64,000 bases of DNA from Cornus controversa. Its lineage: Eukaryota; Streptophyta; Magnoliopsida; Cornales; Cornaceae. Where the stretch lies: the NCBI GenBank assembly GCA_026545225.1, contig CM048845.1, positions 81,309,033 through 81,373,032 on the forward strand, written 5' to 3'. Numbering within the stretch: position 1 is the first letter of the stretch; each line of letters starts with the position of its first letter. The position numbers and the translations under genes are program-made. This document shows, piece after piece, positions 49,872-60,903 of this stretch. The notes under the pieces are model-generated. The model was given only the letters and a program-made list of their open reading frames with translations. It did not search any database and was not told the DNA's origin.

Positions 49872-50170
49872 ATAATAGAACATATCCGGACGAATCATAA
49901 TCAAAAGCAAAATTGATAACTCCCATAAAAAAATTTGAAAGAAAAAGTAGCAAATATTTTTTTTTTGATAAATAAAAATATGAATAGAAATATAAGAGAG
50001 TTTTATAACAAAATCATAGAAGTCGTCAATTGTACAATTCAATACGATCATCAAATTGAACCCGAGGAAATTTACCTTCGCCAACGAGAAATCGAAGTTC
50101 TGAGAGAACAAATTCCAGATAAAATAATACCCAGCGTCAGTGATTGTCACGAAGCTCAATAATACCGTGT
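47482..50170 (-). other. 5'-UTR exon and long leader intron of the MLF-like gene (inferred)
   Basis: On the minus strand a likely leader exon, about 50170 down to 50076, ends at a good donor (GCGAAG then GTAAAT), and an acceptor (TTTTCAG) lies at 47501-47503, 19 nt before the start codon. A TATATA element at about 50195-50203 suits a start near 50165-50170, and a GA run lies upstream at 50237-50258. The intron would be 47501-50075 (2575 bp). It holds a TA/TG microsatellite at 49829-49872 and no coding exon of its own. Confidence 0.5.
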
Positions 50171-50324
50171 CGATGGTTTTCCTATTAAACGCTGTATATA
50201 TTCACCGACCTAACGTATGGACTAGGACAGACGATTTAGAGAGAGAGAGAGAGAGAGAGGAATAATGGAAGGTTCTAGTACAAGCCAGATCACAAAGTGT
50301 TTTTGATATTTTCTTTTTTAAGAT

Positions 50325-50738
50325 ATTTCTTTGAATACTTTTTAGACACTCTTTGAAAACGTATCAGACACTTTATAATAGTAATACATATTCTAATATT
50401 TCGAATGAAAATTATATGATACTAACTTATGATTAAAATATAAATTAAATACATGTAAAAGATTAAATAAGTCTGGTTCTTTAATTTATTTTAATATATT
50501 TATTTATTTTTGTTTATAAGTTTGTTTGGTTCTTAATTGTTTAATGGTGAATTAAAATATTTCTGTAGTATTTTTTTATTAAATAATTAATATATATTAA
50601 TATATTATATTATTATTTTATAACTGTATTCTCGCCGTATTCGTGTCCTATTTTTTTTAAATTTATCGTATCGCCGTATTCATGTCGTGTCGTACCAGTG
50701 TCTCATGTCTATGTCCGTGCTTCTCAGGTTAGGCACTC
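50325..50738. repeat. Diverged relative of the 2.4-kb TIR element
   Basis: The right part (about 50625-50735: cgccgtattcgtgtcct, catgtcgtgtcgtacc, gtccgtgcttctcag) matches the cgtgtc-rich right end of the element at 2415-2937. The left end is too degenerate to define. Just outside, ggttaggcactcctaaaa is repeated in tandem at about 50728-50771. Confidence 0.55.
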
Positions 50739-50797
50739 CTAAAAGATAGGTTTAGGTTAGGCACTCCTAAAATCGTTTCAAAAAAAAAATTAATTAA

Positions 50798-51381
50798 TTA
50801 TGCTACCGTTTAGTACGGAATAATAGAATGGATTGCAGCCGAGAATATAAACGAATTCAAATGATTACATTATTTGGTTACAAGTATAAAACGATAGTAT
50901 GAATGAAATGAACATCATTTAAGTGTTTAGTTGGACTAATTTATAATTTAAAATAGAATTAGTTTCAAATTGAATTATTTAAAATATCTTTCTCCGTGAC
51001 AAATAATTAAATTAACAAAATAACATTTTTTTAAAATTGTTTTAAAAAAATTACGAGAGTGGTGAAAAATGGTGGAGGTTGCGATGGTGGAAAGCAGCGG
51101 TGGTGGTGTCAGTGTTGGTGGCGACAATAATGGTAGCGGTGGTGGTGGCAGTAGTGGCAATAGTGATGGTTTTTAAAGTTAGAACATGAGATTTTTTTGG
51201 TACATGACTTTTTTTTTCTTAGAAATGGAATGACCATTCTATAGGTTGAGATGTGGAATGAATTTTCATTATTTTTCATTCCAGGGAATAGAGTTGGGAT
51301 GATTATTCTCACTTAATTTTTCTACTAAACAAAAAAATTTGTTGAAAATGAAATTTCATTTAAGCATACCAAACGTAGCAA
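50798..51381. mobile_element. Candidate TIR element of about 580 bp
   Basis: The left end tgctaccgtttagtacggaa resembles the reverse complement of the right end (ttgctacgtttggtatgc). Inside, ggaataatagaatggatt on the left is loosely mirrored by aatggaatgaccattctat-type sequence on the right. 51060-51170 is a GGT-rich run of trinucleotide character that opens frames on both strands without being a gene. Confidence 0.45.
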
Positions 51382-52130
51382 TATGTTTTTAGGAGAGAGT
51401 TCATGACGAGGGACTTTCATGAGAGCATTTCAAAAACATTAATTATAGATTCTAATTTTCAAATAAATTAAGACTAATGATTTCAAGAAAGCGCTTGAGG
51501 AAGGGGCTTTTAATATTAAATAGGAAACGCATACACATACTTATAACACTGATATTTATTTATGAATTGAACATACCTCTAGATCATGAAAGAAGCCAAA
51601 AACCAAAAAATCCCTCTCACACAAAACTTAACTCACACGTCTGTTTAATGGGACAAGACTAACCGTTGAGTGTAATGTGTGAGAGTGGAGACCAAACTAT
51701 ATATATATATATAACAAATATATAATAATATAAACGATCACATTATAATCAATTACTTAACTCTAGATCACGGTAACCAACATTACCATTATCCTTTCAT
51801 ATGTATATACATATATATAAACACATGATAACATGTGACTAAGGCACACTGTAACTCAAAATAATTATAATCACGTCCGAATATGGTAATTCTCTATTTA
51901 GTTTCAATCATCCATTCAATTATTTATTTATGTATATAAATAAATTATAACCAATAAAAATCCAAATTTCTTAGATGACTTTCATGATAGCATTACTCAT
52001 AATTTAAAAAGATTGTTGAAAATTAATACACCTTAATGGCTACTATTTGATAATGTGAAAAGCATGAAAGTTACAACATAAGTTATTTCACTTATAAACT
52101 ATCCTTATTAATCTATCTATATCCATATGC
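51382..52130. other. Intergenic, no gene seen
   Basis: AT-rich DNA with TATA microsatellite-like runs at 51698-51712 and 51805-51830. Nothing recognisable. Confidence 0.5.
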
Positions 52131-52935
52131 ATATATATACAGATATATATAAAAGTGTAAGGTTTTTTTGTATTTCTATACATTTTTTACTATTTTTATC
52201 AATTTTTATTTTTATTTATTAATCTTTGTAAATGAACCAATAAATATCCCATTATTCATTTGGCATACCAAAGGCCCATGTTACATCGTATTTGAATTTT
52301 AAGAAATGTAACCTTTCTAAAAACATGATTTGAATTCATTTTTTTCATCTCATCTTAGTTTTGGTTATTATTCATTGTCTTTATTATAGCTATTTGATAT
52401 TTAATTTATTATGATTTTAAATGGTTTTTAATCACATAGATTGCATGTGTTTTTTACTATTCTACAGAGCTTTTGTACAATTTAATAAAAAAAAATTAAA
52501 CTCCAATTTAGATAACACATATATATAGTGTATAGTTTTTTGAATTTTTATATAACTTTTTAATGAAATAATATTATAAATTGTTGATACAAATAGTTTG
52601 TTAAAAGTTGGTGATGCATGCATCTCATCATTAAAACTTTTATACTATTTTTAAAAAAATTAACTCCAATTTAGATAACACACATAGTGTATAGAATTTT
52701 GAATTTTTATATAGCTTTCTAATCAAATAATATTACAAATTTTTAATACAAATAGTTGGTAATCTTTGGAATTCCCAACACTAATAGCATTTTGATACCT
52801 GTTAGAATTCCCAACACTAAAGCTTAATTTTATACTATTTTTTAAAAACTTAAACTCCAATATAGATATCACACACATATATGATAGCATAAAGAAAAAA
52901 CATAATTGGTATATATTTTAGTGTTAGATTGAAAT

Positions 52936-52968
<33 letters not shown>

Positions 52969-53355
52969 ATATTGGAATACAAGTTTTACTTGAGTGCAAA
53001 TAGAAATACTTGTGCGAATGTATAAAGAATAAATTTATTTGCTTTTTAATGGTGCAGTACCTATGGGACTTTGGTCTTTGAGAGAATGAGATGTTTACGA
53101 CTCAGACGAAAAACTCCTAGAAATGGTCTTAAAGCTTATACTTGTAGTGCTGTTTCTTTATTCCATCACCTCTGTATCTTCTTACAAATCATGTTTTTCC
53201 TCTTTTGTTGATTAAGGTCATTCTTCATTTTTTATAAGAAATACCTGCACTTTTAAATAATAATGTTTTATGAAATCCAACATGTATAAACTTTAATTTA
53301 GTGATATATATTTTACTATATTTAATCACAAGTATAGCACGTGCATTTTGGCTAG
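52131..53355 (+). mobile_element. Second Helitron-like unit
   Basis: The right end reads tatagcacgtgcattttggctag followed by t, with CTAG at 53352-53355. The 5' zone (52139-52170, atatatataaaagtgtaagg then a T-run) resembles that of the putative Helitron at 19.75 kb (ttaaaagtagaaggag then a T-run). Between are three degenerate repeats, about 182 bp apart, starting ctccaatttagataacac at about 52480, 52664 and 52854. No coding sequence. The 5' boundary is approximate. Confidence 0.45.
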
Positions 53356-53737
53356 TATTTATTAAAACTGCAACACTTAATGAAGATTTATCTCAAATCA
53401 ATTCATCTATTGTCCATTTTTATGAAAAACACGAATCAAAATAAATTTTAATATTATAATTCAAATAAAAAATAAATAAAATATATACATTTGCTCGGGA
53501 CCTTCTATGAAAAATAATTTTAAAATTTTAAAACTAATCATATTGTAATTTTTTTTTCGTTGAAAAATTAATTAAAAAAATCGTAGTATTGTAATTTTAT
53601 TTTATTTTTAAATATAGAATGAAAGAATTGCATGATATTATGAAAATCTAAAATACAAAGCAAAAATTTTCATAAAAATTCTAAACACAGAAAGGAATAT
53701 AATTTTTCCTCTATTCACTCCCTAGTAGGAGTACTAT

Positions 53738-54706
53738 TTAGGGTAAATTACACTGACCTCCCATGATGTTTGGGCAAATTACACACGGGTGGAACATTTG
53801 GCCTTTTTACTTTGACCTCCCTTGTGAACGTTAAGTTATAGTACAAAATATCATTTTTACCCTCAATATTTTAATATAAACTATCATAGGTAAATTACAA
53901 TGCTCTCCCCTAAAGTTTTACCATATTACACACTGATAAAACATTTGAGGATTATTACTTTGACCTCTCCCAAAGTTTAGCGCTTGTGCTCAACGACACC
54001 CCTGCCATTTTCTGTCCGTCAGAACCGTAAACAAATTTTAGAAAATGGCCATATTGTCATTTGCTTGTACGAAAAGACAATAATAGCCACTTATATTGCC
54101 CTTCAAAGCAAGTCGATGACAATAGTTGTCTATATGAGGAGCAAAATAAAAAGCGATCACCCCCATCACCCAACACCAAAATCCTAACCTCCGACTCAAT
54201 CATGTTTATACAAGTGTCTGTGCATATATGTATATCTAATAGAGTGAGAGAGACAGTTTGCTTTACGACTTGCCTAGAATAAGTAATATTTAATTAAATG
54301 GTATAAAGAAGTTTTATGTTTAACAGATATTTGCACTATACATATTATTATTATTTAAGGGTATTACTGACTTTTCACACTCAATTTTAATGTCCGTCAA
54401 CTCGCTAATTAGTTCAGGTTAAGTCAAAGTAGTAACCATCAAACATCCTACCTACCCCGTGTGTTATTTGACGAAATCTCTCAAGAGATTAGTCTAAATT
54501 ACCCAATATCGTTAAAGGGAATGTCAAAATGATTGTTTTTTAAAATTTGGTTAATGATTCTAATAAAAAGAAAACGTCAGAGGTGGAGGTGTCGTTGAAC
54601 ACACCTACCAAATCTCAAAAAGAGATGAAAGTAATAAATCTGAAATATTCTATTTACGTATAATTTGTTTAAATCTAAAAAAATGTGAGTGTAATTTATC
54701 CTAATA
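53738..54706. mobile_element. TIR element with long inverted arms
   Basis: The left end agggtaaattacactgacct is mirrored by the right end, whose reverse complement reads aggataaattacactcacat. The inverted match resumes further in: ttactttgacctctccc, then gctcaacgacacccctgcc (53960-54006) against its reverse complement at 54575-54640. 969 bp, no protein. The arms themselves contain short duplicated sub-blocks (53750-53830 and 53890-53970). Confidence 0.6.
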
Positions 54707-55657
54707 TTCAACCATCATTGCTTGAGGTAATAATCCAACATCGGTTAGTGCCTAGTGCTTTGTCACACAACACTCATCGCAATTGGTGAAACAAGGAACA
54801 CCACTTTCTGACAACTAACTCCTCTTGCTCGTTATCCACAAACCCAATAGTTGGCCACTTGAATAACACAATTGCCCAACCATTGTTAATTATGCTGTTG
54901 ATTACCACTGCCTTGATATATATATATACACACATTTGTTTTAATTTAGAAATCGAAGAAAGCTTCAAGATGACCTAGTTTCAACAAGAGATATCAACCA
55001 TAGTTACATTACTTTATTTTCAAATTCAATACCTCTTGAATTTTTTTCGATCTAGAGGTTAAATTTATAAGAATAATGTTCACATTGAAAATATATACTC
55101 CGTATTTAAAAAAAAAATCGTCTTAGATAACATCTTTATCTTTTTCAACGACAATTGTATGAGAAAAAATGTTTCACTAGAAGCAATAAACGTGCGGACC
55201 ATTTCATAGACGACATCTACACTCATTACTCAATTTATGGCCGCTCTTTAAAAAAAAATTTAAGAAGTTACATCTTTGTCACATTAATAATTCTATAACA
55301 TTGTCCATGTCATGTCCTATTAGTAAAATAAGAGTTCTTTTGGCCATGTCAAAACACTCCCTTAAACGCGTGGACTTTTCCTTACATGGCAACAGATGGA
55401 CAAAAATTAATGAAAATGCACATCACATTGGAGGGGGTGGTGTCGTGTTGGCTTCACATTGGTGATGTTTCTCTTTTCACTTTCGTTCATAAATGAAACA
55501 CCACTAAGACAGATGATAAGAGCATAAGAGTAACTTCGCAGCCATCCACGGCAGCCTCGCTACCCTTTTTAGCAGCTCCAGACCCGCCCGATAGGTTGGA
55601 CTCGCCAAGCCATTTGATCACTTTCAACGCAGTCAATACAGCACCCCTATTTTAATT
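54707..55657. other. Intergenic, no gene seen
   Basis: AT-rich, no coding similarity. 55360-55640 is locally GC-richer but its frames are interrupted and unrecognised. Confidence 0.45.
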
Positions 55658-56287
55658 TAGGGCCGTTTGATAACCGTTTATATTTAGTGTTTATTGTTTA
55701 AGTGTTTATATAAACAGTATTTATGTTACAATTTTGTTTATTCGTAAACATTAGTGTTGTTTGATAACGAAAAAACGTTTGACTTATTTAATTTTTTTTT
55801 TTTTAGCGTGGGTGCTCCAAAATAACTATTTCTTATTATCAAGTATATTAGTAATTATTCGTATTGTATCCAATACTCCCTCCGTCCCAAAATTCTTGGC
55901 TAACGGAGGTAGTATTTTTTTCTTAAGACAATTGATGCTCTTTAATTATTCATACTTGATAATTCTAATATTTTGATCGTTGTATCAAATAATAATCTTT
56001 TATAATTCTTTTTCTTTTCATTTTCTCACTTTTAGTTTCAATTTTTAATTAAAATAATATAATCACCATTTTAGATAAAAAAGAAAAAAAAAGTTTTTTT
56101 TTTTTAATAAACATAAACAATAAACATCATTTTGGTGTTTAGAATTTGAAGGCTTATGAACAGTGTTGTTTTAAAAACGTTTAGACAATTTATAAACAAA
56201 ACAAAAATTATCAAACATGTTTATTCTAAAAATTTATTTTTATAAACAATAAACACTAAACATAAACGGTTACCAAACGGGCCCTTA
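55658..56287. mobile_element. hAT-like MITE
   Basis: The left end agggccgtttgataaccgtt is mirrored by the right end (reverse complement aagggcccgtttggtaaccg). The inward match continues through tatttagtgtttattgttta. TIRs of the form TAGGG...CGTTTGGTAACCG are typical of hAT-derived MITEs in plants. 630 bp, non-coding. The target duplication is too decayed to read. A Stowaway relic is nested inside. Confidence 0.65.
55874..55914. mobile_element. 37-bp Stowaway MITE relic with both ends
   Basis: Between TA dinucleotides at 55874-55875 and 55913-55914 lies ctccctccgtcccaaaattc, continuing for 17 bases and ending cggaggtag. The left end is the classic Stowaway terminus; the right end is its degenerate inverse. 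Nearly the whole interior is missing, yet both termini and the TA duplication remain. Confidence 0.7.
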
Positions 56288-56488
56288 CTTTTTATGACTC
56301 CTACAAATCCACACACCCCTCTCTCTCTCTCTCTCTCCGAACCGTTTTATAAATTATTATATCTATATAATATTTAAGTTTGAATCTTGTGGTCCAAAAT
56401 GTCTTTCGTTATCTACAGTCTAGAATCACTCTATCTAACGATCACGATTGCGAATGCATAATAGTACCGTAGGCACGGGTATACACTA

Positions 56489-56536
<48 letters not shown>

Positions 56537-57979
56537 CGATCACAGTTGTGAGTGTATGATAGTGTCGTAGGCACGAGTCTACACTAGTATATTTATATAT
56601 ATAATATCTGGCCACTTACCCAAAAAAAAAAAAAATCTAATTGACTAACCCTAAAATTATTTCTCATCGCTAAAAACATTCTCATCGTTTCCAAGTAGCA
56701 GCACTGTGAGCTCTGTGACTTTCTCCTCTCTCTCTCCGATGTCTGTAGATCCCTTGCCACCATTGATTGTCCTTTGTTATTCTGCCTTGTCGATAGTCTC
56801 TTTCCCTTGCCAGTTACGATTCGACAGTGTACCAGTTTGATAGTTCTTACCAGTTGCAATTCATTCTATAGATCTGTGAAGAACATATAAAGTATAAACC
56901 CTCCTTTGAATCAAACATTCACAACTGCATTGTTTGGTTCTGTGCCGCCACTCCACCTCTCAATCCAACGATGTACCAGAGGGCCACCTCTTTGTCTACG
57001 TCGGCGAAGAGATAGATGTTGTTGTGTACTTTGTCTTCTTGAATAGTGGTTCTTTCTTAATTGTTCTCAATTCTCATTCTCTCACTCACTGATTCACTAT
57101 CTCTCTTCTCCCTCTGTATTTGGGTCTCTACATTATATTATATAGCAAACAAATTTATGTGGGTTTTTTTTAAAAAAATTTTTTACTTCCCCTACAGGTA
57201 TTTGTGTGTCTGTGGATTTATGTGGGATGTATCGTCCTTTGTTTCTATGGCTTGAACATTTTAATTTCTTATTAGTTAATAAATTTTATTGAAATTTAAT
57301 TTGAAAATTGTACTATTCTTTTATGTGGAAGATTTGGAACATAATAGTTTTGTAGTTTGAGTCATAACCGTGAAATCGGACCAGACCGAACCGAATCGAT
57401 TCTTCACAGTTTAGTTCGGTCCGATTTCATAAGTCTTCATGGTTCGGTTCCAAAATCAGACCGTGCACACTTCTAACCCATTCTAGTAATGAGTGTTACC
57501 ACTTATAATTACAAACGTTATTTACTGAAAAAATCACCAAAAATACTAGACGGAGAGAATTTTTACTCCTCTCTCTTCCTCCCTCTTCTCTCTCTAACCA
57601 TCTGGACAGAGAGAACACACATGCATATATATATATATATCTGTGTGTTTGTGTCTATATCCTTTTGGTACGGAATTCTGTAGTCTTTTTAGTAATGCAG
57701 GAGAGAAAAAGCAAACAGAGAACTCCAATGTAGCGATCAATCTCTTTAATGCTGTTGATTTCGATCGTTACCTCTCTTTTTTTTTTTCTTCTTTTTGTTG
57801 AGTTAAGTTGATGTTGTTGATTTGAATCTTTGTGTGACACGGGTACAATATTTTTATGAATTTCTTCTGGTTGGAGAGTTGAGTAACCACATTGTTACAC
57901 AAAGGTGAAAAAAAATAATCTTAAAATAGGGGCTATTTTTTTTAATGATGGATCACTGGAATGAACAAATTAGATTACT
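56288..57979. other. Intergenic with short gene scraps
   Basis: An AT microsatellite lies at about 56491-56535; on each side the same phrase (aacgatcac, then gtaggcacg.gt.tacactagtata) occurs, so the flanks were duplicated (56437-56490 and 56535-56590). A run of ccgaacc/ggttcgg motifs forming imperfect palindromes lies at 57370-57470. A SAUR-like scrap is listed separately. No intact gene. Confidence 0.5.
56970..57011 (+). pseudogene. SAUR-like motif scrap
   Basis: One frame reads DVPEGHLFVYVGEE, matching the start of the auxin-induced SAUR domain (VPxGHxxVYVGE). The sequence after it loses the expected F-V-V/P-x-x-x-L-N pattern except for a loose YFVFLNSGS. No start codon or preceding N-terminus is recognisable. 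It could be a chance match, but eight or more consecutive family positions agree. Confidence 0.4.
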
Positions 57980-60613
57980 ATTTTAGACCTAAACACGTCC
58001 AATTATAACACATTGTTTATAATGAAGTTGTCCCTTTTTGTCATTTCATATTTATTAGTAATTGAAAGAATCAATAATTTCCTAAGCATTTTTGTCGAAT
58101 TAGATCATACAGTAGCACTTTAATTGATTTCCATATCTCTTATGACATGGAAAAATTGAAAACTACTATTATATATAGAAAAATGATAGTCGGAAAGAAT
58201 TGTAATACCTATATTCTTTTTATTTATAAGATATATGTAGTGAATGCATGTGATGTGAGGAGACCTAAGTACCTAACACATATATTAATAAATGTAAAAA
58301 TGTAATATTAACAATTATGGCTAACTAGCATGATACATACATACATATATATATATAAATATAAAAGATAGATGTTGACTTAACATACAGTTCTTTATTT
58401 GCACAAGTCTTTTTGGAAAAACAAATGGATTTTATCACATTTTCATTCAAAGTCGTTTAACGAACAACTCCTTCATTTCGTCCCGTTTTCGTTTTAAGTT
58501 CCCCACCTGTCCAGCTTAATTCGCACTCAAATGTAATAAAACAAACATTCTTTCACAGTAAGCACAATTGCACCAAATAAACATTAACTTTTTTCTAAAC
58601 AATAAGCCTAAAATAAACATATAATCGCATATAAATATTATTAAATATGATTGTTATATAAAAAGTAATTTTATATATAACATAAATTATAAAGATAAAA
58701 TAGTATTTTCACATTTTAAACGGCTAAGAGTGGTGTGAGATTCTCCCGTCTTGCATTCCCACAAGTTTCAAATATTAAATTTTGTCCCTCTCGAAAATCA
58801 TTACGAATTTCCATAACTAATTTGCGATAAATAGTTATGACATGGATTTTGAACCGATAAACATAAGACATAATTTGAGGGGAAAAGAGAAGTTATAGTT
58901 AAGGAAATATTAATATGAGAAAATTAGATATTTAGTGAATAAAATTAAATATATTTATTATACCGTGAACACAAAGTTATAAAAAGATAAATAGTCACCA
59001 ACCAACAAAAAAAAAAAAGTGCTAGTTAGTGACTATTTAGACTATATTCCTTCAATTTACTTCTTTATTTTGAATGCAATAAATCAAAGAAAATGACGAA
59101 CTAAAATGACCAATCAATCCTTAATTTCCATCTTATCCTTCATATTAGTCTGTTATACAAACCCAACAGTCAACATGAATCGAAGAATAGTATTAGTTGA
59201 AAATTTAATTTGTCTATTCCTGAAAATTAAAAGAGAAGAAAAAGTATTGGGTGGAGATGCTAAGAAATAAATATATATCAGCCACCACAAGGGTCCAAGC
59301 CAATAAGGATTGACAATAAGAAAGCTAACACACAATAAAAGCAAAACTAAATATTAAACTGCAAATTAACATGATATACAAAACTTTTTTCACTTATCAG
59401 TTAATAGAATGTAAAATAGTGATACACAAACAAAGAATAGTTTTAATCCGGAGGCACCTCACAAAAATCAGACTAATAGGGTTGTCCACTTGTCTTGAAT
59501 TAATAAATTTTCTTTTCTATTTTTTTAATTCACTCACTCAAGTGATAAAAAAAGAAATGCATATATTACTCTTGACACTTGTGGAATTCACCAAATACTT
59601 ATACAGACGACTATGAACTAAAAAAAAAAAGGGAACATTTTTTATTTAGGGTTGATTGTTGATTTTAGTTTCTCTTTCTTTTATTCATTTGCATTGAGTG
59701 TATATTTTGCAATAAATAAAGAAAGGTATTTAAGATATAAAGTCTAAATAGTTAGTAAATCGTAGATTTTTTCTTGATTTAATAACTATTTATCTTCTTG
59801 TAACTTTATGATAACTGTGTAACAAATTTTTTTTTTTTGTTCTATTTTAGTCATTAAAATCTAGCTTTTCCTAATAATATTTCACCATCTCATGCCATCT
59901 TGTTAGTGGCATTACAATTGTCTGATCTGATCGGTATTGTGCCAATATGTATAAATCGACGTGACGTGGCGACCATGTTTCTTCTAATCACTACTTTGAC
60001 CATTTTGGCTTCTCGATTGTTTCCTACTTTAAGTGGGCCCTACACACCACGTTTTACTTTTCAGCTTAACCAAAATGCACTCTTCTCCAAAGTTGAATTA
60101 CAGCTGCACTGCACAATGATACACTAAATAGTTTTGACGATCAAATCATAATTTTTTGATGTAATCTTTTCTGACTAAAGATTAAATGCATTCCCATGTC
60201 ATACAATAAATGTGTTCTAATCTGTTTAAAAATTAAAAAAAAAAAAATTTGTCCAACGACAATGCTATTGAAATTAATAATCTAATAAAAAATTCTAGTC
60301 GAAAGTTTCTTATTAATTATATGCATTAGATAATATTAAAGTTAATATACTCTCAATTAACCTTTTCGGTTAATCTATTAGATTTGAGAGTCATTATCCA
60401 TCTTTTTTTTACTTTTAAAGAAAAAGAATAAACATATAAATGTGGCCGAAAATTTGACATTGAATAGAACTTTTTGAAAGGTTGGAATGGGATTTATTTG
60501 AGGACTATTTCATGTAAATGTGGGTTTCATATATTATAAATGAATATGAGCATCTAGTGGTGTAATCAACTTTACTTTTGCTATGTTACTCCAACCTTTG
60601 CCTTCTAGAATTT
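57980..60613 (+). repeat. Segmental duplication, copy 2, cut by a copia LTR
   Basis: Colinear with 38.06-41.95 kb (shared landmarks are given there). Similarity runs to cctttgccttctagaatttt at 60597-60613, matching cctttgcgtcctagtatttc in copy 1 near 41927-41946, and stops where the copia LTR starts. In copy 1 the DUF1442 start codon lies about 330 bp further on; here that gene part is absent. Copy 2 has a TIR element (58915-59872) at a position where copy 1 is uninterrupted. Confidence 0.85.
58915..59872. mobile_element. TIR element (family X, copy 2)
   Basis: The left end (gagaaaattagatatttag, then gttataaaaagataaatagt) is the inverse of the right end (aataactatttatcttcttg, then attttagtcattaaaatcta and gcttttcct). 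The same two conserved blocks occur in the element at 38219-39330. Comparison with the uninterrupted copy-1 sequence around 41033-41080 places the insertion between 'aaggaaatatt' and 'ccatcttgttagtgg'. Confidence 0.6.
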
Positions 60614-60896
60614 TGTAAAATAATGTGAAAACAATAAAAGAAGAATACGATATATTAATGCATCGGTAGAGTGCCTACGTGCACGGGAAGAGGAAGACCA
60701 TTAGAAGCCTGATTTCTACTTTATTACAGATATATTTATCTCTCTTATTTTCATACATCATACAATGGTGGAGGCTCCTGTATATAGTAGAAGATGTGCT
60801 TAGAATGGAAGGAGATATAAAAGGAAAGAGAAAGTAGGAAAATAATATTAATTCCGGAGGATTTTCCTCCGGTGATTCCTTTATAAATCCTTAATA
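60614..60896 (-). mobile_element. 3' LTR of the Ty1/copia element
   Basis: Read on the minus strand, a polypurine tract (AAAGGGGAG, 60897-60905) immediately follows the pol stop codon at 60904-60906. The LTR then starts tattaagg (expected TG changed to TA) and ends ttttaca. It contains a segment CTTCCCGTGCACGTAGGCAC near its end, like the U5 part of many plant copia LTRs. No matching 5' LTR in the window. Confidence 0.75.
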
Positions 60897-60903
60897 CTCC
60901 CCT

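Noticed and set aside
51060..51312. Frames rich in Pro or in His/Tyr
   Set aside because: Produced by a GGT/GGTGGC trinucleotide-like run; no start, splice or domain evidence.
56593..56859. 88-codon minus-strand frame
   Set aside because: No similarity recognised; it overlaps a CT-rich microsatellite stretch.
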